64,000 nt of DNA. It comes from Nocardia nova NBRC 15556 (lineage in GTDB: Bacteria; Actinomycetota; Actinomycetes; Mycobacteriales; Mycobacteriaceae). The notes beneath the pieces were generated by a model, which saw only the letters and a program-made list of their open reading frames with translations, made no database searches and was not told the origin of the DNA. Below are positions 27,796-37,027 of the stretch, one piece after another; position 1 is the first letter of the stretch; each line of letters begins with the position of its first letter. Both the position numbers and the translations under genes were made by a program. Location of the stretch: NCBI RefSeq assembly GCF_001613005.1, contig NZ_BDBN01000027.1, positions 1 through 64,000 of the forward strand, in the 5' to 3' direction.

Positions 27796-27818
27796 CCCGC
27801 CCGCGCTCGGCAGATAAC

Positions 27819-30632
27819 TCAGTCGGTGTAGGCCTCGAGGGGCGGGCACGAGCACACCAGATTGCGGTCACCGAAGGCTCCGTCGATGCGCCGGACCGCA
27901 GGCCATACCTTGGCCCGGCCGGAGTGCACACCCAGCGGGTAAACGGCGGTCTCGCGGCTGTAGGGATAGTCCCACTCGCCGACGAGCGAAGCGGCGGTAT
28001 GCGGGGCGCCGCGCAGCGGGCTCTGCTCGACCGGCCAGGTGCCGGCGGCAACCTCGTCGATCTCACCCTTGATCGCGATCATCGCGTCGGCGAAGGCGTC
28101 GAGCTCTTCGAGGTTCTCACTTTCGGTGGGCTCGACCATCAGCGTCCCGGCGACCGGGAAACTCATGGTCGGGGCGTGGAATCCGTAGTCGGCCAGGCGT
28201 TTTGCCACATCGTCGACGGTCACGCCGGTGCGCTTGGTGATCTCGCGCAGATCCAGGATGCACTCGTGGGCGACCATGCCGTTCTCCCCGGTGTAGAGCA
28301 CCGGGAAATGCGAATCCAGCCGCCGCGCAAGGTAATTGGCCGAGGCGATCGCGGTCAGCGTGGCCCGGCGCAGGCCGTCGGCGCCCATCATCCGGATATA
28401 GGCCCAGGTGATCGGCAGGATCGAGGCCGAACCGTACCGCGCCGCGGACACCGCGTGCGAATCCGGCTGCAGCGGATCGCCGGGGAGGTAGGGCGCCAGA
28501 TGTTCGCGCACCGCGACCGGGCCCACGCCGGGACCTCCGCCGCCGTGCGGGATACAGAAGGTCTTGTGCAGGTTCAGGTGCGAGACGTCGCCGCCGAAGC
28601 GCCCCGGGCGGGCAAGTCCCACAAGAGCATTCAGATTCGCGCCGTCGACGTACACCTGTCCGCCCGCATCGTGCACAAGCGCGCACAACTCGGCCACCTC
28701 GTGTTCGTACACGCCGTGGGTGGACGGATAGGTGATCATGATGCAGGCCAGCCGATCGGCGTGATCGGCGATCTTGGCGCGCAGATCGTCCAGATCGACG
28801 TCGCCGTTGTCCCGGCATTTCACGACCTCCACCCGCAGCCCGGCCATCGCCGCCGACGCGGCGTTGGTGCCGTGCGCACTGGAGGGAATCAGGCAGGTGT
28901 CGCGGTGGGTGTCGCCGCGGTCGAGGTGATAGCGGCGGATCGCGAGCAATCCCGCGTACTCGCCCTGACTACCGGCATTGGGCTGCAGGCTCACCCGGTC
29001 GTACCCGGTGACCGCGGCCAGCCAGTGCTCGAGATCCTCGATCACCCGCAGCATGCCGGGCGCGTCCTCCAGCGGCGCGTACGGGTGCAGGCGCGCGAAA
29101 CCGGGCCAGGTGATGGGCTCCATCTCGGCGGTGGCGTTGAGCTTCATGGTGCACGAACCGAGCGGAATCATGCTGCGGTCCAAGGCGATATCCTTGTCCG
29201 ACAGCTGCCGCAGATACCGCAGCATCGCGGTTTCGGTGTGATAACGGGTGAACGCCGGATGCGTCAGATAGGCCGAGGTCCGGGTTTCGATCGAGGGCAG
29301 CGTGGCCGTCTCCGGCACCCCGTCGGCGCCGAAACATTCCAGCACGATTGCCACTTGGGCCTCGGTGGTCGCCTCGTCACAGGCCACCGCCACATGGTCG
29401 GCGTCGACGAGACGCAGGTTGATACCGCGCCCCTTCGCCTTGGCGACCACGGCCTCGGCGCCACCGGGCACCGACACCAGGACGGTGTCGAAGAAGCGTT
29501 CGTGCACGACCGCGTCGCCGAGCCCGGTGGCGAGCCGCTCGGCGTGACCGTGCACCCGCCGCGCGATCGCGCGCAGCCCGTCGGCGCCGTGGTAGGAGGC
29601 ATACATCGCGGCCACGATCGCGAGCAGCACCTGCGCGGTGCAGATGTTCGAGGTCGCCTTCTCGCGGCGGATGTGCTGTTCGCGGGTCTGCAGCGCGAGC
29701 CGGTAGGCGCGGTCCCCGTCGGCGTCGACCGAAACGCCGACCAGCCGGCCGGGCAGTTGCCGCGCGTGTGCGGTGCGCACCGCGAGATATCCGGCGTGCG
29801 GACCGCCGAAGCCGAGCGGGACACCGAACCGCTGGGTGGTGCCGAAGCATACGTCGGCGCCCTGCTCCCCGGGCGGGGCGATGAGCGTCAGCGCCAGCAG
29901 GTCGGCGCCGACCGCGACCAGCGCACCCCGCGCGTGCGCCGCGGCGATCACCGCGGTCGGGTCCGCGATCCGGCCGGAGGCGCCCGGAGTCTGCAGGACC
30001 ACGCCGAAGAAGTCGCCCTCGGGCAGTTCGCCGGAACTCAGATCCGCCTCGACCAGCGTGATGCCGAGCGGTTCGGCCCGGGTGGTCAGCACGGTTCGGG
30101 TCTGCGGGAACAGGTCGGCATCGATGAGCAGGCGCTGGGAGGTGCTCTTGCGGTTGGCGCGCTGCAGCAGCGTCATCGCCTCGGCCGCGGCGGTGGCCTC
30201 GTCCAGCATGGAGGCGTTGGCCACCTCCATCCCGGTCAGATCGGAGACCATGGTCTGGAAGTTCAGCAGCGCTTCGAGCCGGCCCTGGCTGATCTCGGGC
30301 TGATACGGCGTGTACGCGGTGTACCAGGCGGGGTTTTCCAGCAGGTTGCGGACCAGCACCGGCGGGGTCAGGGTGTCGTAGTAACCGAGGCCGATCATCG
30401 ACGTGGCGACGGTGTTCGAATGCGCCAGCGCCGCAAGTTCGGTGAGAGCGTCGTGTTCGGAGACCGCGGTCGGCAGCGCGTCCAGTCCGGTCTCGCCGGC
30501 GGCGTCCAGAATGCTCGCGGGCACGGCACGTGCGGCGAGTTCGTCCATCGACCCGACGCCGACGGTATCGAGGATCCGATCCAGTTCGGTGGTGTCGGGT
30601 CCGATGTGGCGCTCGGCGAAACTACGGGTCAC
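27819..30632 (-). CDS. gcvP: Glycine dehydrogenase (decarboxylating), P-protein of the glycine cleavage system
   Basis: A 937-residue full-length fused P-protein that decarboxylates glycine with PLP and hands the aminomethyl group to lipoyl-GcvH. It starts [10 protein letters not shown] and has the PLP-lysine block [18 protein letters not shown] in the C-terminal half; the N-terminal half shows [23 protein letters not shown] 30632 has GGAG upstream. It is controlled by a tandem glycine riboswitch in its leader. The H-protein gene lies ~3 kb upstream on the same strand; T- and L-protein genes are not in the window. Order matches M. tuberculosis gcvB (Rv1832). Confidence 0.97.
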   Translation of the reverse strand: MTRSFAERHIGPDTTELDRILDTVGVGSMDELAARAVPASILDAAGETGLDALPTAVSEHDALTELAALAHSNTVATSMIGLGYYDTLTPPVLVRNLLENPAWYTAYTPYQPEISQGRLEALLNFQTMVSDLTGMEVANASMLDEATAAAEAMTLLQRANRKSTSQRLLIDADLFPQTRTVLTTRAEPLGITLVEADLSSGELPEGDFFGVVLQTPGASGRIADPTAVIAAAHARGALVAVGADLLALTLIAPPGEQGADVCFGTTQRFGVPLGFGGPHAGYLAVRTAHARQLPGRLVGVSVDADGDRAYRLALQTREQHIRREKATSNICTAQVLLAIVAAMYASYHGADGLRAIARRVHGHAERLATGLGDAVVHERFFDTVLVSVPGGAEAVVAKAKGRGINLRLVDADHVAVACDEATTEAQVAIVLECFGADGVPETATLPSIETRTSAYLTHPAFTRYHTETAMLRYLRQLSDKDIALDRSMIPLGSCTMKLNATAEMEPITWPGFARLHPYAPLEDAPGMLRVIEDLEHWLAAVTGYDRVSLQPNAGSQGEYAGLLAIRRYHLDRGDTHRDTCLIPSSAHGTNAASAAMAGLRVEVVKCRDNGDVDLDDLRAKIADHADRLACIMITYPSTHGVYEHEVAELCALVHDAGGQVYVDGANLNALVGLARPGRFGGDVSHLNLHKTFCIPHGGGGPGVGPVAVREHLAPYLPGDPLQPDSHAVSAARYGSASILPITWAYIRMMGADGLRRATLTAIASANYLARRLDSHFPVLYTGENGMVAHECILDLREITKRTGVTVDDVAKRLADYGFHAPTMSFPVAGTLMVEPTESENLEELDAFADAMIAIKGEIDEVAAGTWPVEQSPLRGAPHTAASLVGEWDYPYSRETAVYPLGVHSGRAKVWPAVRRIDGAFGDRNLVCSCPPLEAYTD

Positions 30633-30661
30633 GGCAGCTCCAAGGCTCGGGCGGGTCGACC

Positions 30662-30676
30662 GGCACCCCGGGTGCC
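30662..30676 (-). promoter_or_regulatory. Hairpin between glycine riboswitch and gcvP start
   Basis: GGCACC-ccg-GGTGCC forms a 6-bp stem 17-30 bp before the gcvP ribosome-binding region. It may be part of the riboswitch expression platform (translational or antitermination). Confidence 0.4.
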
Positions 30677-30710
30677 ACCGTCGACGACTGTCGGCCCTCC
30701 CCCTCTGTCG

Positions 30711-30891
30711 TGGCGCCTGAGAGATTCGGGGTCGCGCGCGATCCCTTTCCCCATGGGCGGGCGGCCCGCATTGTGTGCGGCCGCCGCTTTCCAGAGGCGT
30801 CGAACTCCGTACGGTCCCTGATGCCTGAGAGATTGACGGGGAGGTGCTGCTCCTTCGGCGTCCGGGACGAAACCCGGAACTCTCCCGCACG
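30711..30891 (-). promoter_or_regulatory. Tandem glycine riboswitch (gcvT element) controlling gcvP
   Basis: Read on the minus strand, the leader has two aptamer-like units. Unit 1 (about 30891-30822) has CGGGAGAG, a CGCCGAAGGAGCAGC core and AATCTCTCAGGCATC. Unit 2 (about 30805-30711) has CCTCTGG, a GGGGAAAGGGA core and AATCTCTCAGGCGCC. The duplicated TCTCTCAGGC 3' strand and GCCGAAGG core are the hallmarks of the glycine riboswitch. Excess glycine would switch gcvP on so that glycine is degraded for one-carbon units. The element lies directly between the MerR gene and gcvP. Confidence 0.92.
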
Positions 30892-30989
30892 GCGGCGACG
30901 CACCCTCAGTCTAAGCGGTGCGCGGTAAACGCCATGTTTCCGACCCAGCTCAGCACGCAGTCGGCTGCATCACATTCGGCGAGCGACGA

Positions 30990-31580
30990 CTATCCGGTCT
31001 TGCGGTTCTCGCGTGCCTTGCGCCGGTAGGCCAATTCGTCCTCGGGCCGGTCGCTCGCCTCGTGGGTCTCGGCGCGTTCGGCCGGGAAGTTGGCGATCGC
31101 GCCGGTCAGCTCGCGCATGGCCCCGCTGACGGCGATACCGAAGACGCCCTGACCGCCCTGCAGTAAATCGACGACCTCTTCCGGCGAGGAACATTCGTAG
31201 ACGGTGGTGCCGTCGGAGAACAGCGTGATCCCGGCCAGATCCTCGACCCCGCGGCTGCGCAGATGATCGACGGCGATGCGGATGTTCTGCAGTGAGATCC
31301 CGGCGTCGAGCAGCCGCTTGACGATCTTGAGAACCAGGATGTCCTTGAAGGAGTACAGGCGCTGACTGCCGGAACCGGTGGCGCTGCGAATCGAGGGGAC
31401 GACGAGCCCGGTGCGGGCCCAGTAGTCGAGCTGCCGGTAGGTGATACCGGCCACCTGGCAGGCGCTGGGAACGCGGTAACCGACCAGCTCGTCGGGCACC
31501 GTGTCGTCAGGGAACAGCCCTGGCTGCACGACCGCGGTGGGCCGCGGGTCGGGTGCTGGTTGCTGCGGTCGGTCTCCCAC
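30990..31580 (-). CDS. MerR-family regulator (Rv1830 type)
   Basis: A 196-residue MerR-family regulator. The winged HTH (residues ~35-100) reads GYRVPSACQVAGITYRQLDYWARTGLV, then SGSQRLYSFKDILVLKIVKRLLDAGISLQNIR. After it comes a small domain with GITLFSDGTTVYECSSPEEVVDLLQGGQGVFG in place of the usual coiled-coil plus ligand domain. It is the equivalent of M. tuberculosis Rv1830, in the same order next to gcvP and the DUF151 gene. Its targets are likely growth or cell-division genes, but nothing in the sequence proves this. Confidence 0.92.
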   Translation of the reverse strand: MGDRPQQPAPDPRPTAVVQPGLFPDDTVPDELVGYRVPSACQVAGITYRQLDYWARTGLVVPSIRSATGSGSQRLYSFKDILVLKIVKRLLDAGISLQNIRIAVDHLRSRGVEDLAGITLFSDGTTVYECSSPEEVVDLLQGGQGVFGIAVSGAMRELTGAIANFPAERAETHEASDRPEDELAYRRKARENRKTG

Positions 31581-31693
31581 TGCTACTCCCTCACTGCATC
31601 GCCGAAGAAGAACAACGGCCTAACTGTCGAGGCTACTCTGTCGATTGTCTCGGCAGCACGGGCATGGAGCCAAACTCCGCGTGCGGCGTGTTT

Positions 31694-31710
31694 CTCACCC
31701 TCTACGTGAG
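31694..31710. promoter_or_regulatory. CTCAC-N7-GTGAG inverted repeat upstream of the Rv1830-type merR
   Basis: CTCAC-cctctac-GTGAG lies 114 bp before the MerR start, beside a TATACC -10-like box on the minus strand and overlapping CTCTA/TAGAG arms. This resembles a MerR-type dyad between -35 and -10 and could mediate autoregulation. The rest of the 194-bp gap is unremarkable. Confidence 0.35.
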
Positions 31711-31774
31711 GTATAGAGCACAGTCGAGATCACCTGACCGTCATACGCGGTCGCCGGTAACCCGGGCGAGAAGC

Positions 31775-32248
31775 TCAGCTGTCGGTGGCCTTGAAATCGT
31801 CCGGTGACACCGACTCCAGGAACTCCTTGAACTTCTCCACCTCGTCCTCGCGTTCGTCGGGCATCACCAGCCCGGCTTCCTCGAGGACCGGTTCCTCCGC
31901 GTAGATCGGGCAACCGACCCGCAAGGCGATAGCTATCGAATCCGACGGACGTGCGGAGATCCGCACGTCGTTGTCGAAGACGAGGTCGGCGTAGAAGGTT
32001 CCCTCCTGCAAATCCACGATTCGCACCTCTTTCAAGGTGTGGCCGAGGTCGTGGATCAGGATCTTGATCAGGTCGTGGGTCAGGGGCCGGATCGGGGTCA
32101 CCCCCTCCTGCTCGAGCACGATGGCGGTCGCCTCGGCCTGACCGATCCAAATGGGCAGATAACGGTCGCCCGACTCTTCACGCAGCAGCAACACGGGCTG
32201 GTTCTGGGGCTGCTCGACCCGGATGCCGATCACACGCATTTCACTCAT
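31775..32248 (-). CDS. DUF151 bifunctional nuclease-family protein
   Basis: A 157-residue protein of the DUF151 family (Rv1829 type). It begins MRVIGIRVEQPQNQPVLLLREESGDRYLPIWIGQAEATAI, the signature N-terminal sheet, followed by RPLTHDLIKILIHDLGHTLKEVRI and ARPSDSIAIALRVGCPI. Plant and archaeal relatives have been described as bifunctional DNase/RNase, but the bacterial role is unproven. ATG 32248 has GGGAGG upstream. It is flanked by the two MerR genes in the order conserved in mycobacteria, which suggests co-regulation with the FtsR/GarA group. Confidence 0.93.
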   Translation of the reverse strand: MSEMRVIGIRVEQPQNQPVLLLREESGDRYLPIWIGQAEATAIVLEQEGVTPIRPLTHDLIKILIHDLGHTLKEVRIVDLQEGTFYADLVFDNDVRISARPSDSIAIALRVGCPIYAEEPVLEEAGLVMPDEREDEVEKFKEFLESVSPDDFKATDS

Positions 32249-32327
32249 CGCACTGGCCTCCCATACTCGCCGGCCGCCCGCACGAGCCCAGCTGGGCAGG
32301 CCGTATCACCGAGTCTAGGCGAAGAAT

Positions 32328-33134
32328 TCAGCCGCCGAGGGAAGCCCGCACCGACGTCTTCACCAAGCTGGTATGCAGCGTCAGCGACAACGCCGCCAAC
32401 TCGCGTACGGTCTCCTCGGCGCGGGCCCGGGCATCGGCGTCGCGGCTCTTGGCTATCGGCGCGGCGATCTGGGCGATCATGGCCGCCTCCCGGTCCGCTG
32501 CCAGCTTGAACGCCCGCAGATGCCGTGCCTCCAAACCGAATTCGCTCAGCGCCTGGGCGGTGCGAGCCAAGGTGACGGCCTCGGCGTCGAAGAATCCGGC
32601 AGCGCCGGGCGTGATGAGCCCGGCGCGTATCAGTTCGGTGAGAAATTTCTCATCTATCCCGGCCTGCTCCAGCAGATCGGCACGCGTGACGCGCATTTCG
32701 TGATCGAGACGCAATTCGTCCGGCGACACCTCGCCGGACACCACACCCAGCCGCCGGGGCGCCGCGGGGGCGCCCACCGTGCGGGTGGACTCGGGCGCAC
32801 GCCCCGAGCCGTCCACACCGGCGCCGTCGGCCCGGGCCCGCGCCTCGCGCACACCCAGGGTCGCCGCGCCGCGGTCGATCGCTTCGAGCTGCTCCTTGAT
32901 CACCTTCAGCGGCAGATACTGATCCCGCTGCGCGGTCAGCACGAATTTCAGCCGCTCGACATCGGCGACCGAGAATCTGCGATATCCCGAAGGCGTGCGC
33001 TCCGGGCGGATCAGCCCCTCCGATTCGAGGAAGCGGATCTTGGAAATGGTGATGTCCGGAAAATCCGGACGCAGCAGGTCCAGCACGGAGCCGATCGACA
33101 TTCCTCCGCGTGTCCATTGCGCTGCGCCAGTCAT
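32328..33134 (-). CDS. ftsR: MerR-family regulator, FtsR/Rv1828 type
   Basis: A 268-residue MerR-like regulator. The HTH at ~12-80 reads MSIGSVLDLLRPDFPDITISKIRFLESEGLIRPERTPSGYRRF, then LPLKVIKEQLEAI. A central Ala/Pro/Arg-rich linker leads to a second helical domain (DLLEQAGIDEKFLTELIRAGLITPGAAGFFDAEAV) that resembles another MerR-like helix set and probably dimerises. This architecture is that of M. tuberculosis Rv1828 and C. glutamicum FtsR, an activator of ftsZ. It sits directly upstream of the DUF151 gene and downstream of garA, as in mycobacteria. Confidence 0.9.
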   Translation of the reverse strand: MTGAAQWTRGGMSIGSVLDLLRPDFPDITISKIRFLESEGLIRPERTPSGYRRFSVADVERLKFVLTAQRDQYLPLKVIKEQLEAIDRGAATLGVREARARADGAGVDGSGRAPESTRTVGAPAAPRRLGVVSGEVSPDELRLDHEMRVTRADLLEQAGIDEKFLTELIRAGLITPGAAGFFDAEAVTLARTAQALSEFGLEARHLRAFKLAADREAAMIAQIAAPIAKSRDADARARAEETVRELAALSLTLHTSLVKTSVRASLGG

Positions 33135-33155
33135 CAGTGGAATCCGCCTCGGCCG

Positions 33156-33626
33156 TTATGCGCTCGGCTCGTTGACCTGCGGTCGCGGTCCGGTCAGGAA
33201 GACCAGCCGGAACTTGCCGATCTGCACCTCGTCCCCGTTCTGCAGCTCCGAGGAATCCACCGGCTCCCGGTTGACGTAGGTGCCGTTCAGGCTGCCCACG
33301 TCGACGACCTGGAAGGTGTCCTCGTCCTGCCGGAACTCCGCGTGCCGACGGGACACGGTGACATCGTCGAGAAAGATGTCGCTGTCGGGGTGACGGCCCG
33401 CCGACGTGGTGGGCTGATCCAACAGGAACCGCGACCCCGCGTTGGGACCGCGCTTGACCACCAGCAGGGCAGCACCCGCGGGCAGCCCCTCGACCCCTTG
33501 CACCGGCTGCTCGCCGGTCTGCTCACCGGAGCGCGACGCGTCGACCTCGTTGAGGAAGTCAGCGCGGAACACCGAAGTCGTTTCGGCCGCGCTCTCCCCG
33601 TATCCCGGGTCTTTGTTCTCGCTCAC
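33156..33626 (-). CDS. garA: FHA-domain regulator of 2-oxoglutarate metabolism (GarA/OdhI)
   Basis: A 156-residue phospho-switch protein. The N-terminus holds ETTSVFRADFL with Thr16/Thr17, the Ser/Thr-kinase (PknB/PknG) target. The C-terminal FHA domain (~55-145) shows GPNAGSRFLLDQPTTSAGRHPDSDIFLDDVTVSRRHAEF and VGSLNGTYVN. Unphosphorylated, GarA/OdhI inhibits the 2-oxoglutarate dehydrogenase E1 component and glutamate dehydrogenase, controlling carbon flux to glutamate; phosphorylation makes it bind itself. The start is GTG with a GGAGGAGAG site. Position between gcvH and ftsR is as in M. tuberculosis (Rv1827). Confidence 0.96.
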   Translation of the reverse strand: MSENKDPGYGESAAETTSVFRADFLNEVDASRSGEQTGEQPVQGVEGLPAGAALLVVKRGPNAGSRFLLDQPTTSAGRHPDSDIFLDDVTVSRRHAEFRQDEDTFQVVDVGSLNGTYVNREPVDSSELQNGDEVQIGKFRLVFLTGPRPQVNEPSA

Positions 33627-33845
33627 CCTTGCTCTCCTCCTCGAACCGATTTTCCGTACCGGTATCCGGCGCCAATTCCGAGCGCACTGCCCTCACCGTC
33701 GCCACCCATCGCGACAGGCTGTCGCGCTGTCAGGTGTCACCGGCAAGTTCCGGCAGAGTTCCCGGCACCGGCCGCCGGCACATCTGTTGGCATTGACCGT
33801 ACCCTGCTGGGCCGCACCCGTGCAGGTAGAACTGGGAAGGCTGAC

Positions 33846-34244
33846 TCAGCCCTCGATAACTCCTTGGTAACCTGCGGCATCGAGCAATGCACCGAGGGCG
33901 GTATCGAGTGCCTCGGCGTCGTCGATCTGCAGCTCGAACATCCATCCGTCGCCGTAGGGATCGGTGTTCAGCGATTCCGGCTCGGAGTCGAGATCTTCGT
34001 TCGCCGCAACGACTTTCGCGTTCAGCGGAGCGTAGATCTCCGAGACGCTCTTGGTCGATTCGACCTCGGCGATCGCCTCGCCGGCCGACACCACGGTGTC
34101 GACTGCCGGCAGCTGCACGAACACCACATCACCGAGCTGCGACTGCGCGAAATCGGTGATACCGACCCGCACGCGGTTCGGCGCGATCCGCTGCACCCAC
34201 TCGTGTTCCTCGGTGTAGCGAAGATCCTCGGGAAGGTTGGTCAC
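33846..34244 (-). CDS. gcvH: Glycine cleavage system H-protein
   Basis: A 132-residue lipoyl carrier that shuttles the aminomethyl group between P-, T- and L-proteins. The lipoylated lysine lies in VESTKSVSEIYAPLNAKV, with the usual YTEEHEWV start and GDGWMFELQ near the end. GTG 34244 follows GAGAGGAAT. It is separated from gcvP by garA, ftsR, DUF151 and merR genes on the same strand, as in mycobacteria. A 219-bp gap (33627-33845) to garA shows no further ORF; a separate promoter for garA is likely there. Confidence 0.97.
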   Translation of the reverse strand: MTNLPEDLRYTEEHEWVQRIAPNRVRVGITDFAQSQLGDVVFVQLPAVDTVVSAGEAIAEVESTKSVSEIYAPLNAKVVAANEDLDSEPESLNTDPYGDGWMFELQIDDAEALDTALGALLDAAGYQGVIEG

Positions 34245-34345
34245 AGGCTGATTCCTCTCACGGGGCGTCCTTTCACGGGTGTCGGCCGACCGGCGTTCGG
34301 CACAACTCTATCGACCCGTGCCGACACGTCGGATCGCCACACCCG

Positions 34346-35023
34346 CTACGAAGTTGCTCGCGGCGCAACAGGTATGGTCCGGGCGACGGCGAAGGCCTTG
34401 CGCAGATACAGCAGACCCGTCCACACGTAGACCGCCGTACCCCACCACAGCAGCGCCCAGCCGAAGGCCCGGCCGAAACCGGCCGCCGCCCAATCCATCT
34501 GGCCGGCCAGCAGCCACGGCAGCGCCGACATCAGCGCGAAGGTGGCCGCCTTGCCGAGGTAGATGACCTCCGGCGGATCGAGGTTGCGGCGGCGATAGAT
34601 CGGCAGCGTCGCGCTCAGGATCAGGTCGCGGCCGATCAATACGACGACGAACGGCCACGGCAGGATTCCGCGCACCAGCAGGCCGAGCACGGTGGCGATG
34701 AGATACAACCGATCCACCAACGGGTCCAGCAGCGCGCCCAGCCGCGAGTACTGATCGAGCAGCCGCGCCAGCTTTCCGTCGAGGTAGTCGGTGACGCCAC
34801 TGGCGACCAACAGCGCGAACGCCCAGCCGTCGGCATGCAGGACCAGCAGCAGCCAGAGGAAGACCGGCACGCCGATCAGCCGCAGCACACTCAGCACGTT
34901 CGGCACGGTGAGAATGCGGTCGGTCTCCGTGCCGACCGCGGCGTCCGCGGACTCGCGCGCGGGCTCCGGGGGCTCGGAGGCCTGATGGTCGGGGCCGGAC
35001 CCGCCGGCCGGTCGGTTGCTCAC
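34346..35023 (-). CDS. CDP-alcohol phosphatidyltransferase (PgsA2-type)
   Basis: A 225-residue membrane enzyme with ~5 helices. The CDP-alcohol phosphatidyltransferase motif DG-x2-AR-x8-G-x3-D-x3-D appears as DGKLARLLDQYSRLGALLDPLVD. It would transfer a phosphatidyl group from CDP-diacylglycerol to an alcohol. By position it corresponds to M. tuberculosis PgsA2 (Rv1822), so phosphatidylglycerophosphate or cardiolipin synthesis is likely. GTG 35023 is the start. The N-terminal ~35 residues are Pro/Glu/Ala-rich and cytosolic. Confidence 0.9.
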   Translation of the reverse strand: MSNRPAGGSGPDHQASEPPEPARESADAAVGTETDRILTVPNVLSVLRLIGVPVFLWLLLVLHADGWAFALLVASGVTDYLDGKLARLLDQYSRLGALLDPLVDRLYLIATVLGLLVRGILPWPFVVVLIGRDLILSATLPIYRRRNLDPPEVIYLGKAATFALMSALPWLLAGQMDWAAAGFGRAFGWALLWWGTAVYVWTGLLYLRKAFAVARTIPVAPRATS

Positions 35024-35136
35024 GCCTGTTGCTTACCCGAACCGATCCCGCCGCGCCATTCGGGCACGCCGCGACGGGTACGGCGGCACGATAGGTTTAC
35101 CGGTCGCATCCGCCCGGATGGCACACTAGCGAGTGA

Positions 35137-35165
35137 CACAATGAGTCGTAAACCGTTTCATTGTG
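35137..35165. promoter_or_regulatory. 8-bp inverted repeat upstream of the ChoD-like gene
   Basis: CACAATGA (35137-35144) and TCATTGTG (35158-35165) form perfect 8-bp arms around a 13-nt spacer that itself contains AAAC-c-GTTT. It ends 22 bp before the ATG. Placement and symmetry suggest a repressor operator over the promoter or 5' UTR. It does not match the KstR pattern. Confidence 0.55.
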
Positions 35166-35187
35166 AACGCGGTGACGAGAGGAAGAC

Positions 35188-36882
35188 ATGCCCGACTTCG
35201 ACTACGACGTGGTGGTGATCGGCTCCGGCTTCGGTGGCAGCGTCAGTGCGCTGCGCCTCACCGAGAAGGGCTATCGGGTGGCCGTTCTGGAATCCGGCCG
35301 GCGCTGGCCCGCGGAGGCCATTCCGAATTCGAATTGGAATGTGCGCAAGTCGATCTGGGCGCCGCGCCTGGGCCTGACCGGGCCGCAGCGGATCAGCGTG
35401 CTCGGCAAGTGCGCGGTGTTCTCCGCCGCCGGTGTGGGCGGTGGCTCGCTGATCTACGGCAACACCCTCTACGAACCGCTGCCGAACTTCTACACCGACA
35501 AGCAGTGGGCCCATATCGCCGACTGGCGCAGTGAACTGTCCCCCTACTACGACCAGGCCAAGCGGATGCTGGGCGTGGCGCCCAATCCGCGCGTCACGCC
35601 CGCCGACGAGGTGATCCGTTCCATCGCAGACGATCTCGGCGTGGGTGATACCTATCACCCCACCAACGTCGGCGTGTTCTTCAACGAGGAGCAGCCCGGC
35701 GTCGAGGTCGACGACCCCTACTTCGGCGGCGCCGGCCCGCGCCGCAGCGGCTGCATCCACTGCGCGCGCTGCTTCACCGGCTGCCCGCACAACGCCAAGA
35801 ACACCACCCCCACCAACTACCTGTACCTCGCCGAACAGGCCGGTGCGAAAGTGTTCGAGCTGACCACGGCGACGCGCGTGCGTCCGATGGTGGGCGGCGG
35901 CTACGCCATCGAGACGCAGCGTTCGGATCGCTGGGTTCGCAAGGGCCGCAAGACTTTCACCGCCGAACAGGTCGTCTTCGCCGCCGCGGCGCTGGGCACC
36001 CAGAAGCTGTTGCACAAGATGCGCGACGACGAGGTGCTGCCGAACCTGTCGCCCCGGCTGGGCGAGCTGACCCGCAGCAACTCCGAGGCCATTCTCAATG
36101 TGGTCAGCCGGCAGCGCAGCGATTTCGCCGAGGGCATCGCCATCACCTCCTCGATCCATCCCGAACCCGACACCCACGTCGAGGTCTGCCACTACGGCAA
36201 GGGGCAGAACGCGCTGTTCCCGATGTCGGTGCCGATCGTCGACGGCGGCGCGTTCCGGTTCCTGCGCTTCCTGCTGGCCATCGTGCTGCACCCGCTGGTG
36301 TTCGCGCGCAGCCTCAACGCCCGCCACGCCTCGGAGAAGTCGGTGATCCTGCTGGTGATGCAGTCGCTGGACAATTCGCTGACCTCGTTCCGCCGCTGGG
36401 GGCAGCTGAAGACCAGACAGGGCACCGGACAACCGAATCCGACCTGGATTCCGCTGGCTCACGAGGTCGGCCGCCGGTTCGGGGAGAAGGTCGACGGCGA
36501 CGTGCACGGCCTGGTCATGGACGTGTTCAACATCCCCGCCACCGCGCACTACATCGGCGGCTGCGTGATCGGCGAAGGACCCGAAAGCGGTGTGGTGGAC
36601 CCGTATCAGCGCGTATTCGGCCATCCCGGACTGCATATCGCCGACGGATCCGCCGTCACCGCGAACCTCGGGGTGAACCCGTCGCTGACGATCACCGCGC
36701 AGGCCGAACGCGCGATGGCGTTCTGGCCCAACAAGGGTGAACCCGATCCGCGGCCGGAACTGGGCGCGGGCTACCGCCGCATCGACCCGGTCGCCCCCCA
36801 CTACGCCACCGTGCCCGATACCGCGCCCGGAGCGCTTCGGCTGCCCATCGCGCCGATCGATCCCGCGCCCGCCGAGCGCTGA
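35188..36882 (+). CDS. GMC-family FAD oxidoreductase, ChoD-like (putative cholesterol oxidase)
   Basis: A 564-residue flavoprotein. The FAD dinucleotide motif VIGSGFGGSVSALRLTEKGY is at residues ~8-27 and AGVGGGSLIYGNTLY follows near 90. A Cys cluster CIHCARCFTGCPHNAKN (~190-207) is present as in M. tuberculosis ChoD (Rv3409c). The C-terminus has AHYIGGCVIG and HIADGSAVTANLGVNPSLTI, the GMC flavin/active-site end. It probably oxidises a 3-hydroxysteroid or bulky alcohol; relatives include cholesterol oxidases, but activity in ChoD-type proteins is debated. GAGGAAG precedes ATG 35188. Confidence 0.88.
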   Translation: MPDFDYDVVVIGSGFGGSVSALRLTEKGYRVAVLESGRRWPAEAIPNSNWNVRKSIWAPRLGLTGPQRISVLGKCAVFSAAGVGGGSLIYGNTLYEPLPNFYTDKQWAHIADWRSELSPYYDQAKRMLGVAPNPRVTPADEVIRSIADDLGVGDTYHPTNVGVFFNEEQPGVEVDDPYFGGAGPRRSGCIHCARCFTGCPHNAKNTTPTNYLYLAEQAGAKVFELTTATRVRPMVGGGYAIETQRSDRWVRKGRKTFTAEQVVFAAAALGTQKLLHKMRDDEVLPNLSPRLGELTRSNSEAILNVVSRQRSDFAEGIAITSSIHPEPDTHVEVCHYGKGQNALFPMSVPIVDGGAFRFLRFLLAIVLHPLVFARSLNARHASEKSVILLVMQSLDNSLTSFRRWGQLKTRQGTGQPNPTWIPLAHEVGRRFGEKVDGDVHGLVMDVFNIPATAHYIGGCVIGEGPESGVVDPYQRVFGHPGLHIADGSAVTANLGVNPSLTITAQAERAMAFWPNKGEPDPRPELGAGYRRIDPVAPHYATVPDTAPGALRLPIAPIDPAPAER

Positions 36883-36897
36883 CGGTCTGCATACCGG

Positions 36898-36934
36898 GCG
36901 CCTTCGCCACTGCCCCGCCGGGCGGCGAAGGCGC
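36898..36934 (+). terminator. Terminator after the ChoD-like gene
   Basis: GCGCCTTCGCC ... GGCGAAGGCGC, 11-bp perfect arms with a 15-nt loop, start 16 bp after the stop. Confidence 0.7.
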
Positions 36935-37027
36935 GATATGCCGACACCGGCGCGTCGAAGTCTCCCCCGGACCCGTAGTGCCCCTTATGCTTTCCGGTAT
37001 CGGGTGTCGACGGAAGGGCGGTCGCCA

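Noticed and set aside
27360..30821. 1153-codon ORF on the plus strand
   Set aside because: It is the antisense frame of gcvP; composition is Arg/Gly/His/Asp-rich without any family motif, typical of a mirrored GC-rich gene.
32373..34430. 685-codon plus-strand ORF
   Set aside because: It spans the antisense of ftsR, garA and gcvH, whose products are clearly recognisable.
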